Shown here piece by piece: positions 35,601 through 50,600 of a stretch of 64,000 nucleotides of DNA. Numbering within the stretch: position 1 is the stretch's first letter; every line of letters starts with the position of its first letter. Source of the stretch: Azadirachta indica (Eukaryota > Streptophyta > Magnoliopsida > Sapindales > Meliaceae); assembly GCA_022749755.1 (NCBI GenBank), contig CM040442.1, forward strand, positions 8,778,457 to 8,842,456, given 5' to 3'. The notes beneath the pieces were generated by a model. That model made no database searches, was not told where the DNA came from, and was given only the letters and a program-made list of their open reading frames with translations. Position numbers and translations under genes: made by a program.

Positions 35601-38600
35601 TAAGACTCCAACATTTCATAAAATTAATGAGAGAACTTTTCCACTGAAATGATAACATAGTACTACCATAATTCAGAACCTATGATATAAGAAACATGAT
35701 TGCACTTTTTCCGAACAGCATAAAATAACTGTTCAGCACCTCAGTCCACTGACCACAATAGCATGATTGGAGCTGTTTGGACATAGCAAATTGCTTAGAA
35801 ACAAAATTAAGAACTACAGAAAAATATAATATTAAACATAAGGTACGTTATACTTCTTGGAGGAGCCGCAAGATGCCATAAACCTTTTGCTGGAAAAAAA
35901 AAAAAAAAAAAAGCATGATACTATGAACTTTATAGCCAATTCCGCATTCTGACATCTAGAGGCAGTTTAGTGGAGTTCCCAGTGAGATAGTTGCAGACGC
36001 AGAACAGTTATAACATCAAGGGACAGGAGTAAGTAGCATGAAACCCTAAACCCAAATAAAATGGCAATAAGGAAAAATAGGCAATGAGAAGAACTTCTAA
36101 CATCTTGCTCCTCCAAAGTTTTTTAAAGCCTAACCAAACTTAAACTAACTACTATTTAGCAAATAACAGCTGATCCAGGGAGCACACAAGCGACATTGGC
36201 AATTTAGAAATCACAACTCATAAAAAAATTTCCACAACAAAGGATGTAACTGAGATTCTTGAAGACACCATGCACATAAACCAGCTATAAATATTCAGAA
36301 AGATACAGATGTCAAGATAAAGAGGAAATTATGACACAGGGGCAGAGTCAGTAATAGAATGTTTAGGGGTCCCAAGATGGAAAAATAAATAAATAAAGTT
36401 AAGAGGTCAAATTTTAAAAATAGTTTATAACTTAAAGAAATAAAATGATCATTTTTCAAAGTTGCAGGTGCTAAAATATAAAAAATCTATTTTATAAGTA
36501 TAAAATGTAAATAATGTACACACAAACTTAAAAATCTGTGGGGCCAGGGCCACTCCAGCCTGCATGTAGCTACACCCTTGTTATGGCGTACTACAAGATT
36601 CATAACAACTTAGCTTAGTGACAACTCAAGTTAACTAATGAAAGACGTGGCACATTTGAAAAGTAACATATGACAATCCCTTATAGCAAAGACAATTGCA
36701 GTGACATACATTCTCATATTTCCTCATGTTTACCAAAGGCAAGGATGGTAAAACTAATTTATAAGACAAATTTTGAGAACTTAATAACCATTTGAAATGT
36801 TTTTTATGTACCATTTAGAACAAACAATATTGCTATTTAATGCAGAACAAAGAACTGTAATATCCTACATCAAGGTCCCAGCTCTCTGTCTTCAGTAAGA
36901 CATTAAACAGAACAAAAAAAAAAAGAAAAAAAAGGAAATCCGTAGAAAGATTACTCATTCCAATTAATTGGAGGCCAGAACTAGAAAATATTAGTATCAT
37001 GGGAAAATGAATTCATGACATATACCTTTATACCAACAATGGCCAGCAAAATAAGATCATCTTCAGGCAAAACCCACTGGTCCAAGCTCTCATCATCAGA
37101 GGGTACTTTCTCCATTTCATATGATCTGTATGCAATGGCAACACATCTCAAGCTTCTTGCAGCCATTTCATCAATGGCAGTTTTGAAAAAGTCCTGCAGA
37201 CAGATGTGAAAAGAAATATCATTGGAAAGCTTATTCCTGATGTTAGAGAGATTTTAGTTTATTTTCAAAACATCATATCGAAAAATATTATTAAATGCTT
37301 AATGTATCTTCTTATATTAGATAATGCAAGACAACAATACCTAATGTAGAAAAGATAATAAAACTAATGCCCAGCATGAGTTATCTCAAGAATAGTGCGA
37401 AAGAAATATATCAGAAAATCAGTCTGTTACACTGACAAAAATATAAAATACAGTATACACCACGTCCATATTGAAACATATAAATGGGCACATATGATAA
37501 ATCAACAAATGGAAAACCCAGTGTAACTATTATTCATTAAAGTTAGAACAATAAATAAAAGGGACTTTATTTTCAATAAAATTAGTATTTCTGTAATATT
37601 TTCTTTTAACTCATGAAGTACCATAAATGTCATTATTGCAAGACCTCTCACATAACTTGTGAGAATGCATTTTAATTAGAGTCAAATTACTTGTGAGAAA
37701 GCATTTTAATTACAGTCAAATAATCATTAAGGGCACCATTTGTTCAACATTCTTTTGCAGAAAACCAACAAAAAAGAAGTTATATTAATATTCTAAAAAG
37801 AACCAAAAAAAAAAAAATAGGTGGACCAGCGGTCCTCTAGAGAGCCAAAAACAACTTAAATAAGGGAAGAAAGAGATATACAAACTGGTGTATTCACGTC
37901 TGAAACTGGCTATGGACAAAAACTGCATACTCTTGCAACATAAAACTCCCTAAGAAATTAGACAAACCTAACTGTGAATCTAAACAAATCTGACCCGGCT
38001 ATTTTACAACCCCTTCCCAACTGAGATGAATGAAAAGAGACAGAAGGATGGGTCATGAAGTCCTTTGCCTTAGAGGCCACATGTTTAACATTTTGACCAT
38101 GCCATATGTAAGATTGTATATTTACTTAATCAGGAGTCCAACCTTGTTATCTAAAATTATTTACTGCATGATGTTTTAACTAATAAAGGTTCTATGAATT
38201 GTTCTGGTATTTCAGCGACATTACTATCCTATCAGTGGTATTACTAAAGTTAATACTAATGATAATCAATCATAAACTTAGATTAATTTAAATTATATGC
38301 CACCCATCACTCTTTAAATTTAAATATTTTACTTAGAAGACTTTAAACAACACCATAGAAATCCAAAGAATTGCTTCAGAAAATAATAATAATTATCTCT
38401 CACCTTATCTCCATCCAAGGATTGAAGACCGTTTGAATCCAGATATTTTTTACATGAGGCCAGAACTATCTCAGCAGCTCCCTTCCAATGTATATGAACT
38501 TCAGAGTTAATCTGTGGTATGTCAAATAATGAAATGTCGTTAGGATAGGACAATCTATAAATTAACAAAATTAGAAGTTGCACTGGTTCAGAGGCTGCAC

Positions 38601-41600
38601 TTTTAAAGAGTGTGAGCAATGTATAATGAACCTGCATACAGCATACAATGAAGCAACAATAAAAAGAAAGAATACCACCAATGGCAGAAGGAGGATTTTA
38701 CGTTGGAGGTTGAAAATAAGTCTTAAACCCTTAGATCAATGCACTTTCAACCGCTGAGATAAGATCTCAAAGGTACATTAATTATGTGTTAGCACATATG
38801 TGAGATTTAATCTCAACTTTTAAAAGAATATTGATCCAAAGGTTTAGGAATTCTATAATAATTTGTGTAAGTAGATCTTACCCATCATAACAATATGGTT
38901 ATGAAGGTGACGGTGATAATAATAACAACTAAAATATGAAAATTCTCCACACCAGAGCTCAACAATGGTAAGAATTCTTGGCATCAATGAGAAAACTGTT
39001 GCAAAATGTGGAGGTCCATAGTGGATATCTAAAAACTAGCTTAGCTCATCTATGAAATGTTAGAAGAAAGATTTCTAGCAATCTCAAACACAATAGAGTC
39101 AAGATGAATCAGTTTCTTCATGACAACACTTAACTGCTTCTGCAGCTCTCTAAGATACTCAACACTATTAAGAAAGGTCATACTCTTGGCAAAGAGAGAA
39201 ACTTCTCTTTGGTTTATAGTAAATCACGAATTTTGCAGATGTAAATTCTATTTCTCTCTATGTTCATCAGGAAAAGCAGCAGTGATTACCTTTTCCTTGA
39301 TGAGTAAAAACAAGGAAGGAGCAATGTAAAGGCAATTAAAACACAGTGAAAAAACAATTGCAAAGCAACTGATGGAAATGGAAAGGAGAACAATAAAGGA
39401 ATACTTTAATGCTCCCATTACTGCAGAAGCTGCTAAGCTTCTCGACAAAGCAATAAAGCTTCATATGCTTGATAGTTAAGAGTACAATATGCAATGATAT
39501 TTCACATTTAAAACATTCCCTCCTGCCTAGAAATCAGGCTTAAAACACAAGCATAGTGCAAGTCCATTATAAGGCATCCAACTAATATTTGATGGCACTT
39601 TGATACCGAGATGCATATTTTCTATGGATAGATTCTTAATCAAAAGCCGATGAGATAAGTCATCATTAATTAATACAAATCTCTAAGACAAAGCAGTTAC
39701 TTGTTAACTTCAATTACAGGTTAGCAAAATTCACATTCAACCCAAATGAATCCATGTCATTTAAAAGATCATGAAGCAGACACTTTGTATGCCCATATCC
39801 AAACACAAAACAAAGAAATCATTTAATATTTCGCGGCCATCACTCGAACAATGCATACAAGAAATAATTGAGGATGAGCTTAAAGTAAATTTACTATTAA
39901 AAGGATTGAACAAAATTCTACCATCTGTGGTCACCACATTCAAAATAATGAAGGGAATATGAAATTGTTACCTGTTTTACCGCAACACCACCACGCTTTT
40001 TCTCTGAATTAAAAGGGAAAACATGGAGAACTGTTGTCTCTGATCTGACTTTATCAAACTTCATTCCCAACTGCAACAAAGATTTCAATAGCTAAAATCA
40101 ACATAAAAGATAAAAACATATTTAACGAACACCAAAATACAGTTGAAAGGAGTACCTTCACTGCCCAAGAGAGAATAGCCTTCTCTGTAGGAGATCCAGA
40201 AACCTCTGCATCTCCACCATCCTGCCAAAGCAAATATAGTCAATGACATACTTGTGGTTTAATGGTTTATCAAAATTAGAAACAGCAAAATTATTGACCA
40301 CGACAAAGCTCCTAGCAGGAGCCAAAAATTAGCACAAGAATATTAAAAAATAAGAGCATGTTCTTGGATCTTAAAAAAGAAAAAAATAAGTCAACAATGT
40401 ATTCACTGCTCACGGTTACCAACCATTCCATAGAAGCAAGATAAACACAAAATATAATCCCAACACAAAAACGCCATCATACAACAAGGAGCAAACAAAC
40501 TCTTAAACAGTCATTAGCCAAATCTACGACTTTATAGAACAATAAGGAGTTCCAATCTTGTATTAGATGATCAATTTCTACTTGTAAGTATCAACTGCCA
40601 CACTTACACGTTAGTGTGGGTGTAGCAAGAAAAAAAGAACAGAGAAGAGAAGATAAGACCAAAAAAAAAGGAGCTAGAGTAGAAGGGAAGAATAAAAATT
40701 ATTGAGAAGTGAAAAACAAGTCAGGAATTTCATTATTTCAAAAATCAATATGTGCCCACATAGACGGAATACAAAGTCCATTTATAAGCCACGCCATAAA
40801 CAGAAAGAAAACCAAAATGAGACCTAACAAAATGCTAGCAAATGAAAGGAAACTAAATCCACAAAGATAAGTTATATCTCAAGTTTCCTAAATAAAAATA
40901 TGAAGGTGGCAAAAAGATGACCAATTAGTTTCATATTTTATCATGATCATGATGATTATTTTAAAACATAGAATAATATCCTCTCATTATTTCACCAGAA
41001 ATTTGATAAGCTTCCTTTCTCAGTGCAAAATTTTACCGTTCTAATAGATAACGCGCTACAATATTTGATGTTTTTCTTCCCCAATTTTGAAGATAAACAA
41101 CAATAATGTCAGTAAAATTGCTTTCATTGCAATTATCAATTTTTAATTATCATTGAACATTCCCCACATTGCACGCATAGACATGCACACACTAACATAG
41201 ACAAACAGAGAGAGCATAATAGCATATATCACTATACATAAATGTGATAATCTTTAGATCATTATATGAACTGAAGCAAAACTGAAAGCCGTATCAGCAA
41301 ATTCTTCATAAAGCAATCACTAATGAGAAATAGTTTACTTATTAGGTCCAAGTCTCCCATAAAAATTAGAAATTATTATATTAATAATGGTATTAAAATT
41401 TATTAAAAATTTTTAAAGAAATTGAATTGTTTAGTAGCATACTCAAAGCTTTCATAAATTGGCTTGCACAAGAGGCTAAACAAAATTATGACAAGCCTTT
41501 AAATTAGAAATTTACCTTAGGCACAAAAACATTGCCTGTAGTGTTTTGTGCAATACCCTCGCTCAACAAAGATATAATTGTTGGATGCAATTGCAAGGAG

Positions 41601-44600
41601 TCATCTGCTGGACTTATCTTCTTTCTTCCAACAAGAGCCTCAACCACTGTCATCTATAACATGCAAAATTTTACCAATCAAACTAAGATCTTAGAAGATA
41701 TTCCCTAACTATGTGAAAACAAAATAAAAGCAATAAAAAAGTATCAAATTAAATCCATGAGACACAGAGGGAAATATGATTGAAATAAAATATTCAAAAA
41801 TAGAAAATAAATTGACGTGAAGAATACTAAAAAAGCTTATGTCGGAAGGTGATTAAGGACATGAAGAGCAAGAAAATATACTAATATAATAGAAAATCTT
41901 CACATATAAAAATCTATATAATATCTTGATCACAACATCCAAAATGATATATTGTTCATCAGGCAAAAAAAAAAAAAAAAAAAAAACACAAGAAATTTGA
42001 CTGAAATGAGAACCACAAAAGAAAACTAGAAATTCAAGGTTTGCTATCTCCAAACACGCTTTAAATGGAACAAAAACAAGATGATTTGTGTTAAACTTTA
42101 CCCCTTGAAAATAAGTTGAAGTCACTAAACAATGTTTAATCATATAGTATCTTAAACCAAATCCCTCATGTATAGGAGGCATTAGAGTGTAAAGACTACT
42201 ATAAAGGTAATGGCTCAACATTCATACATCTCTAAATGGATATATTTTATGCATAAACAACCTGGATGCCCTCCCATGTAACCTCAATTCCAGTTTAAAG
42301 CATTTAAATTTTATGTTAACAATTGTTATATCCAAGACATAAAAAATCGTGATTCCTATATCTCCAAAACTTGGAATTTTTTAGCCACGTCCTTACTAGT
42401 GTAAAACCCACCTGATTCAAAGTCAAAGTTCCAGTCTTATCACTGCAAATTGTTGTCGCAGAGCCCATAGTTTCACATGCTGAAAGCCTTCGCACCTGCA
42501 CAATTACTAGTATTAGACATAGTTGTAAAACTAAATTTTAAAACAAAACCAATTACTTGTAAGAAAATAATAAATACATTAATAAATAAATAAGAGGATG
42601 ATATTTACCAAGGCTTTATCAGCCATCATTTTCCGCATTGAGTAGGCTAGGCTGTCATGGAATCAAGTACCAAACAAAGAAGATAGAAGACAAGAAATGT
42701 AGTAGATTAACATAGCTCCAGCATTATTTTTGAATGAACCAAAAGGAATAACTCAATACTTACGTCAAGGTAACAGCCAAAGGAAGCCCTTCAGGCACTG
42801 CAACAACTACAATGGTAACCTGAATGGCTCTGGAGTTAGGCAAAAATGATTATCACAGAAACATAAAAAACATCCATGAGTACACTCACAGCAATTGTAA
42901 CAATTTTAATGACTCCATCAACTGCATCACCAACACTAGTACGGCCTTTGACAAATGCGCGTGATCCATCTGACTTTGTTGTGTGTCCAGTAAAGAATCT
43001 AAGAATATCAGAAATTGTAAATGAAACTGGTATGCAACTCATGCAATAGAAGAGGAATTACTTAGTGAACCTTCTAACTCACCGCACTAAAAGGACAGCA
43101 AGTACCAAAACAGCTACAGCAAGGCCAACTATACCTATAAAAGTTGCAACTCCATTCAGTCGTACCTGTCAAAGTTCATGGAGCATTAAAAAATAATCAA
43201 GGTGTAGCACAAATGATTATGTATCATCAAAATAACAATAACTGAGATTAAACCTGCAACGGAGTCTCTTCACCAGAGTCCTCTGAGATACTTGCCATCA
43301 ATAATCCCCATTCAGTATTGATTCCAACACCAGTTACCTGGTAAATACAAAACAGCAGACTAAATAAAACCAGCTGGGCCATGAAGGAACAATAAAGCAG
43401 CAAATAAGCTTTTGTAACTAAGAAATTTAACTTCGGTATTTGCTGCAGCTATCTACTTTACTTTGGTTGTAGTGCTATATATAGATTGTACTCTTTACGA
43501 GCAATATAAAATATTTCATTCTATCTCTCGGTTTCTTACTCTACTGTGCTCTCTCTCTCTCTCTCTCTCTCCCCCTCTCTCTCTGGTATTGAAGTAGAGC
43601 AAACATCATTAGAGTAACAACCTTTTACCAAAAAAAGGAAGTTTAAAAGGAGTTAAAGAAAAAAAGAAAAGGAAACCCTAGTTGTGGCCTCCATTCCTTA
43701 CAAAACCACCATCCACCAACAGTAGAGTGAGACACTGCACATACCAAGTGAACCAGAAGTGGATACGAGGTTGGCCAGCAAAACTCTACCGACACGCCTA
43801 TAAAAAGGCGCTAAAATAGAGATCACGTCTATAAAATAGCCACACATTCGTTGTTTTGGCTTTTCTGCCCACTCAAACATCAGTGAACCTCCTGTTATTG
43901 AGCCCACAGTCAACAGTGGTAGTCAATTTTGAGCTCCCAGCCTTTGTTCTCTCTCAATTTGACTCTCTCAGTACCTTTTTTCCCATCTCAATTTTCTTGA
44001 TTGAACTCCATTAGTGCTCCAATCTTTTGTGAAGTTCTTTCCTCTCCTCGACGTCCCACAGTAATGTCCCCCTTAACTGATTTGATTCAGCAAGTTGAAG
44101 TACAGTGTCAAGTTATTGTGTATTCTCTTATTACTACGCATACATTGGAAGTAAAGAAAGAAATTGTTTTATTTGTGCTGTGAGCCTTTTGTCCTTACAC
44201 TTTTGACAATGATTGCTTCATCTTCTCTTATATATTTCAGTGTGCATGAGCAAGGAAAACCACAGTCAAAGCAACAATAGAGGAAGGGGAGAACAAATTC
44301 ATTGCTAACAAAGCAATCATCCTTTTGACAAATAAGGAAATAGAGCTGTCATTTATCAAGATCAATGGAAGAGCTCATCTACAATCCTTTTACTACCGAA
44401 AATGTAGAAAACACTTATTTTCCGTCATCATTTGAAGCAGATAGTCATCTTCTCATTCCAAATAACTAGCAAAGAATTATCATACTAGCTCAAATCAAGT
44501 ACTCCAAATACCTTTTTACCTACCTCCAACTCCATAACTTTGGATTATTGATTCTAATTCGTCTTTTCATGTGACTAGTAAACACTCTGATTAAAAACTT

Positions 44601-47600
44601 GTATTACGGTTGAAGGAACCATTTTTGCCAACCATAACCTCTATCTATCCTCAATTCTTTGTGTACCTAAGTTTCCTATAAATCTTTTGTCAATTAGTTC
44701 AATTACCAAAAATCCTAGAAGCTCATTTACTTTCCCTTCATCTTATTATCCTTTTTAAGATCTTGTTATAACTTTTAAAGTCCTTTGTTGCTATCTAATT
44801 GCACACTTTCATATCTTCGAAAGAATGGCATCTCAAACTAAGGCATCCTTCTCCTTGACTTCTTGAACACGAAGATTAAACCAAACTTCCAACTTTGAAT
44901 GCAAGTCTTATCATATTGGAAAGCAGCACCATTCATTAGTCTCTAGTTAGATTGGTTCATTTAATGCCCTAAACTATTATAGGTTTATAGTGTTGTGTCT
45001 CTTTTTTAGTTACTTTTGTAGGGCAACTAGGTCATATATCTCTTGAAATGAACAATCCCAAGTCCCTAATTTATTCAAATCCTTTCTTAAGGAAATAAAA
45101 ACTCAGTTTAGTGTGTTGGTTCGAACTCCAATAGTCAGAGTGCTTTAAAATATTGTCAATCAGCAATTCTTAGTTGTGCCTATTTCATTCATTTATGCTA
45201 AACACCTAATAAATTGTCTACTAGGTCAATTAAATATGTATTCTTAGTTTGTTCTAGAAGAAGAAAATATCACAAGTCCTGATCTTAAAAGTCTTTATTC
45301 CATAGGAAAGCGTATGATAATGTTGACATAACCTTTTTTAGGTTCTTATTCTTTTCACATAAAAGATCAAGTTTGGAACATGATCTTATTTCCTTTGCTC
45401 TTCCGATTTCCCCTCCCATGTTTCCAACTAATTAGCCAATAGAAGTCTATGATCATAGAAAAACTATAAGCAACATGATCAGCATGGTGATTTTGCTCTA
45501 AAAGCATTAGCTATTCAAGAGTTTGCCTCTAGCGAGTATTATGCTACTTCAACACCGAAACCTCTTCATCTTGCCTTTCCTATTGCTTTTAAGGAAAATA
45601 CAAGAACTACTACGTAGTATACTTTTGCTCACTTTGTTTCATTTTATGCCTTTTCACCTTTGTTTCTTCCTTTACCTTATCTTTGTCTACCATATCCCTG
45701 CTTAGCAATTATCAAGAAGGTCCAACTCATTGGCGGTTGGTATGTTTTTATTGTTAATATGATAAATTAATTATAATGTGATGAAATGGCTTTTAATTGC
45801 AGCAGCGTAAACTCTTTAGAGTCAATATCTAAATAAACTAGTCTTCACAATTCAGAGGGTCTAAATTCAATAGCTAGCCCACAACTTCTTTCATAATCAC
45901 TAACACCAAGCAATGGATTGAATAAATTATGTTAGAATTCAAATTAGACTTATTTAGTTTTACTAGATTCGTCTTATTAAGTATATTTCTAGTTTAACTA
46001 CTAGTAGTTTTTTCCTAATTTGTTAAGATTCCCAAGTTTATAAGGATTCCTAATTTATGTTACTTTTATTATTTTAGCCTATATAAAGGTATGTTTATAT
46101 ACTTAGTTTATTATTCAAAAAGAGATTCAATATAATTTTATTTTCTTTAACAAAGTAAAACCAAAGATCATCGTATGAATTACCAGCATCGTACCAACAC
46201 CATCTGCTACTTTGCAGCCAGACATCAAAAAGGGTGCTTTATGATCCTTGTGAACCTACAACATACAATTTTCTTAAGGACATTATAGATCACCAATAAT
46301 TTGATTATTTTACCAATAGAGACAACTTACAATCTTGCTTTCACCAGTCATGCTAGATTCATCAATGGCAAGAGAATGACCAGTAACTAAGACTCCATCA
46401 GCTGGCACCTAAGCAAAGTAGTTGAATCAGCTATGTATAACCTTTAGTTGCTCCTGAAGAACAAGACCTGTGCTAAAGTATACCTGATCACCAATTCTCA
46501 GAGGTACAATATCACCAACAACAATATCAAATATTGAAATCTTCACTACTTTACCACCTCTCATGACCTACAAAGATTTTCCAATATACATAATTGATTC
46601 ATAAGCCCAAAAAGGAAGATGAAAAAGAGAACAAAATTGGGATGTCTTTAGTACACACCTCTAGCTGTATATTTCGCTTTTCCATGTTTAGATTTTGAAA
46701 CTGAAGAGATTGACGATAATCGCTAATGGCTAGAAAACAAGTGAAAACCATAAATCGAAGATAACTAGTGTTGGTAAAATGAACATATTGCCTTTAGAGG
46801 AGCCCATAATGAGCAATAGAACATACAAAGAAAAATATGATTCAGATTAAAATTGAAAATGGTACAAATTGAAATGCTACTAGATTCAAGAAAACACAAC
46901 TGTCTAAACTGGTAAAGCATTGTAATTAAAGTACCATCCCAATTATATGCAAGTTAATCAAAGAAAAAAAGAAGTTATTTTGGAAAAGAGCCTAATCCCA
47001 AAGTTGACCAATCTATAATTGGAACAACTAGCCAGCACCCAAAACCGAAACAATCCTGTTTTGTCTACAAAGTTCAGCTAAGAATAGATTAAAACAGCGG
47101 GTTTACCTTCACAGGCTGATTAAATACCTGAGTTGCTCTAACCAGTATATTCAATCCATCTAAAATTAAATAAGCTCATATGTTATCTTGCTTATAAGTA
47201 AATTGTTACAAAACCACTGGATCCTATTTCAAATGTCAAGATCTTTAAAAGTATAAGATGTTTCACATAACATTCCAATGCGACGAAATTTTGAATTCCA
47301 TACTTTTGTCCATCTTCAAGGCAATAATACAGATACCATAAACAAGAAGACCATGACAATCAAATTCAATACCTGTAACAATTATAACAAGAAAAACAGC
47401 AAAGGCAATGCTCGCGCCATCATACCATCCCTCATCTACACCCTAGGACACATGTTAAGAAAAATAAGTGAGAAAAAAAAAAAGAAACTTTTCAAAAGAA
47501 AAAGTAGCCCAAGTGGAGGGGCAAAGTGAGAGAAAATCAAAAAAAAGTACGCAAAAGGATCAGAGACCACAAAATTCAAAAAACCATAATAAGCATCCAT

Positions 47601-50600
47601 TATAAAGGCATTAGGATCAACATTCAATATGTTTCACAGTTTTTATTGATTCTGCAAATATCTTTGATTTTCCACACAAATAAACAACACATTTAATATG
47701 TCGATTCCTCCTAAAAGAATAATTAGAAAACAAATAAGCATAAACAAAATTAGAGCATGTCTGACTTAATTAAGGTAGGAGAGTTTAAAAGTCAAAAGAT
47801 ATGAAAATGTACATATTGATAAAACTGCACTTCTCTGGAATTCCACATTAGAGATATCCAAAATACACTGTCTTTGACATAGTAAGCTTTTGAATTTCCT
47901 CCAAATTGTTAATGGGAAAACATGAGGTAGACATATGAAAAAATTAAACAATAATCAAAAATCAAGTGCCAATGCAAAAAGAACATGCAGTTGAAGCAGT
48001 AGTCGTGTTCTGTAGAATATTATATGCAAAATTATTTCTACGCATAATATAAATCAAATTTATACTTCATTTTTGTTGCACTTTCTGCATTCTAGATACA
48101 GTGTATCACCTTTTGACAGTGTATAGTAAGTTCCTAGTTGGAAATAGCCTTATGGAATTAAGAAAACATTAAATGCTTGCTTAAGAACTGGGAAACAAGT
48201 GTACTAACAGAACATAAGATGGAAAACATATCAGTCCAAAAGCATCCTCACAGAGCATGAAGTATTGATGCAAAACTCATATCTTTAATGGGTTCAGATC
48301 ATCATTAAATTCATTAAACCTGTCATTTCAAATAAATTTAACAAGAAGAAGAACCAAGTTACCTCTGTCTTTATTCCCAGTGCCAATGAAGCTATGGCAG
48401 CCACAATCAAGATGATAAGAGTTAAATCTTGGCAAGCCTCCCAAAGAAAATTCTATGAGATGAAACAAAAGAATGCACAGCAATGAGCAGTATATTCCTA
48501 AAAAAATAGAAATAGATAAAAAGGACAATGAGATAATATCACATAGTACCCAAAAACTCCGTCCTTTCTTCAGTGGATATGTATTTGACCCGAATGAATT
48601 TCTCCTCTTTGACAAGTCAACATCATTGCCATTAATTCCCATTTCTAAGTTTGTTTTCAATAAATTCGATAACCCTTTAACCTGATGGAAGCAATGGCCA
48701 ACATTATGTTAACTAAGCAAACAGACAACACAGTGACAAGCAAGAACAAATGCATTCATAATTGCCTCACCCCACCATATTGCTGTAGTGCTGAAAAATT
48801 ATGATCTCTTGTCATCGAAGCAAGTTGTTCAAGTTCGATACCATAATCACCACTAGGAGTAGGTGGTTTAATTGGAGTACCTAACAGCAGATAGTAGTGA
48901 ACAAATAAACGGAATTTTTACCATTACAGCAAAAGCAAAATAAAATAAAACGGTCAATTCTAGATGCTAATTTGTTCCAGTCTGCCTCATATTATGACAT
49001 GGTAAGCAATCAAATAATTCTGTAAAGCTCTCCTGGCCATCAACAAAATGATATAACCTCGATTTTGATCTCGAAGTATGGCATCAATGGAAGTTGAATA
49101 AACGGCATACATTAAAATTATATGACCAGCACTTATGTCATGATTTATCTTCCAGATTTTATTAAATTGATTGTGTTCATTTTAGATTTTAATTTATTAA
49201 TCTAATCTTGTTTCTTACTCAGCCCAATTAGGGCTATATTTACGTTGTTACTAACTGAACTCATAATTCGCCTTAGTGTTTAAACAAGGTTCATTGCTGA
49301 TGATAAAGATATTCTTCCATAACCCATCAAAATCCTGTTTTTGTCATTTACCCTATTTCCTTTTACTTTCCACAAGTCTCTCTTTTGTTTATCAGTCTTC
49401 TCTTTCTTCTTTTCTCCTCTTTATCTTACATCACTGAATAAGCACACTCTTGAACTATGTTATACACCCAGAGGTAGTTCCACTTTCAATTGCCATAAAT
49501 AAACATATGACCCAAGTCAATAATCTGCAAGAGATTCAACTGACCACCAGCTCATTAACATCACATTCCACTTTCCCATTACAGGAAATCACATAAAAAT
49601 CTAGTTCCCTTTTTCTTTTTTTGATCTTTCGATATGATATAAATAAAATTTTATTGAAGGAAAAAAGAGAATATAATAACAAAAGTGAACCAGAGATCCA
49701 TAAACTGAAATCCTGCTTACTGTGAAGGATCCCAAAAACTATACAACTAAATTTCTGAATCAAGTGTACCCTCCACATCAAAATCGAGTTTTGGATCCCA
49801 GGGGCATTTTAAAAAGAAAAGAAAATTGAAAATAATGGAGAACTACAGAGTAATAAGAGAAGGACTGAAGCCCATCGTAAGCACATAAAACGGCATCTGT
49901 GCAGTCTTATTGATTAACTCACTCTAGATAATGTGTGCCCATCAGGAAGGCAATCAAACATAATTTCTAAGATTTCCAAGCTTAATCAAAGATAAAAGTC
50001 CTTCACAAACACCAAAAAAAAAAAAAGGCAGTCCATTGAAAATCAATGATTAATTCTTGAAGTTGGCATATTTATATCACAATGGAATAAAATCGATAAT
50101 TCACATCATAATAACAGTCTAAGGAAAAAAGAATTGGCAATGTCCCACTTTGTTGCACCCTTGAAGAATATTAAAGTCTCCACATCTTAATTGTAGCGAT
50201 TTAATACAAAGAATGCTTTCCAAGGAATAACATACCAATTTCCTGTTCTGCAGCCAATTTGAAAAGAACTGCCGCCTGGTACAAGTTCAGAAATAATAAA
50301 GCAAATTAATTTCAGAACAAAAATATTTAATCATATAGATGTAGAATATGAAGAAAAAGAGCATTACTCTTATAACTTGTGCATGGGCTCTAATCATCCT
50401 TCTTCTCTTCTCTTTCTCTTCTTCCTTTTTTAAGTCTAGGGTATATCGAAATCGGCGGGAAGCATTTAGCACAAGGGCTGCTTGCTGTAGAGGATAAAAG
50501 CTCCCTTAGTATACATTCCAACGAAAAGAAAAAAATACACAAGCTCCATCTTCAATGTTAATAATAATTTTGAAATTCAACAGAAGCATACAAGCAATAA

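Noticed and set aside
47128..47159. Exon-like 32-base segment in ACA9 intron 7 with acceptor ttttag and donor caggtattt
   Set aside because: Joining exons 7 and 8 directly gives the expected [10 protein letters not shown] sequence. Adding 32 bases would break the frame.
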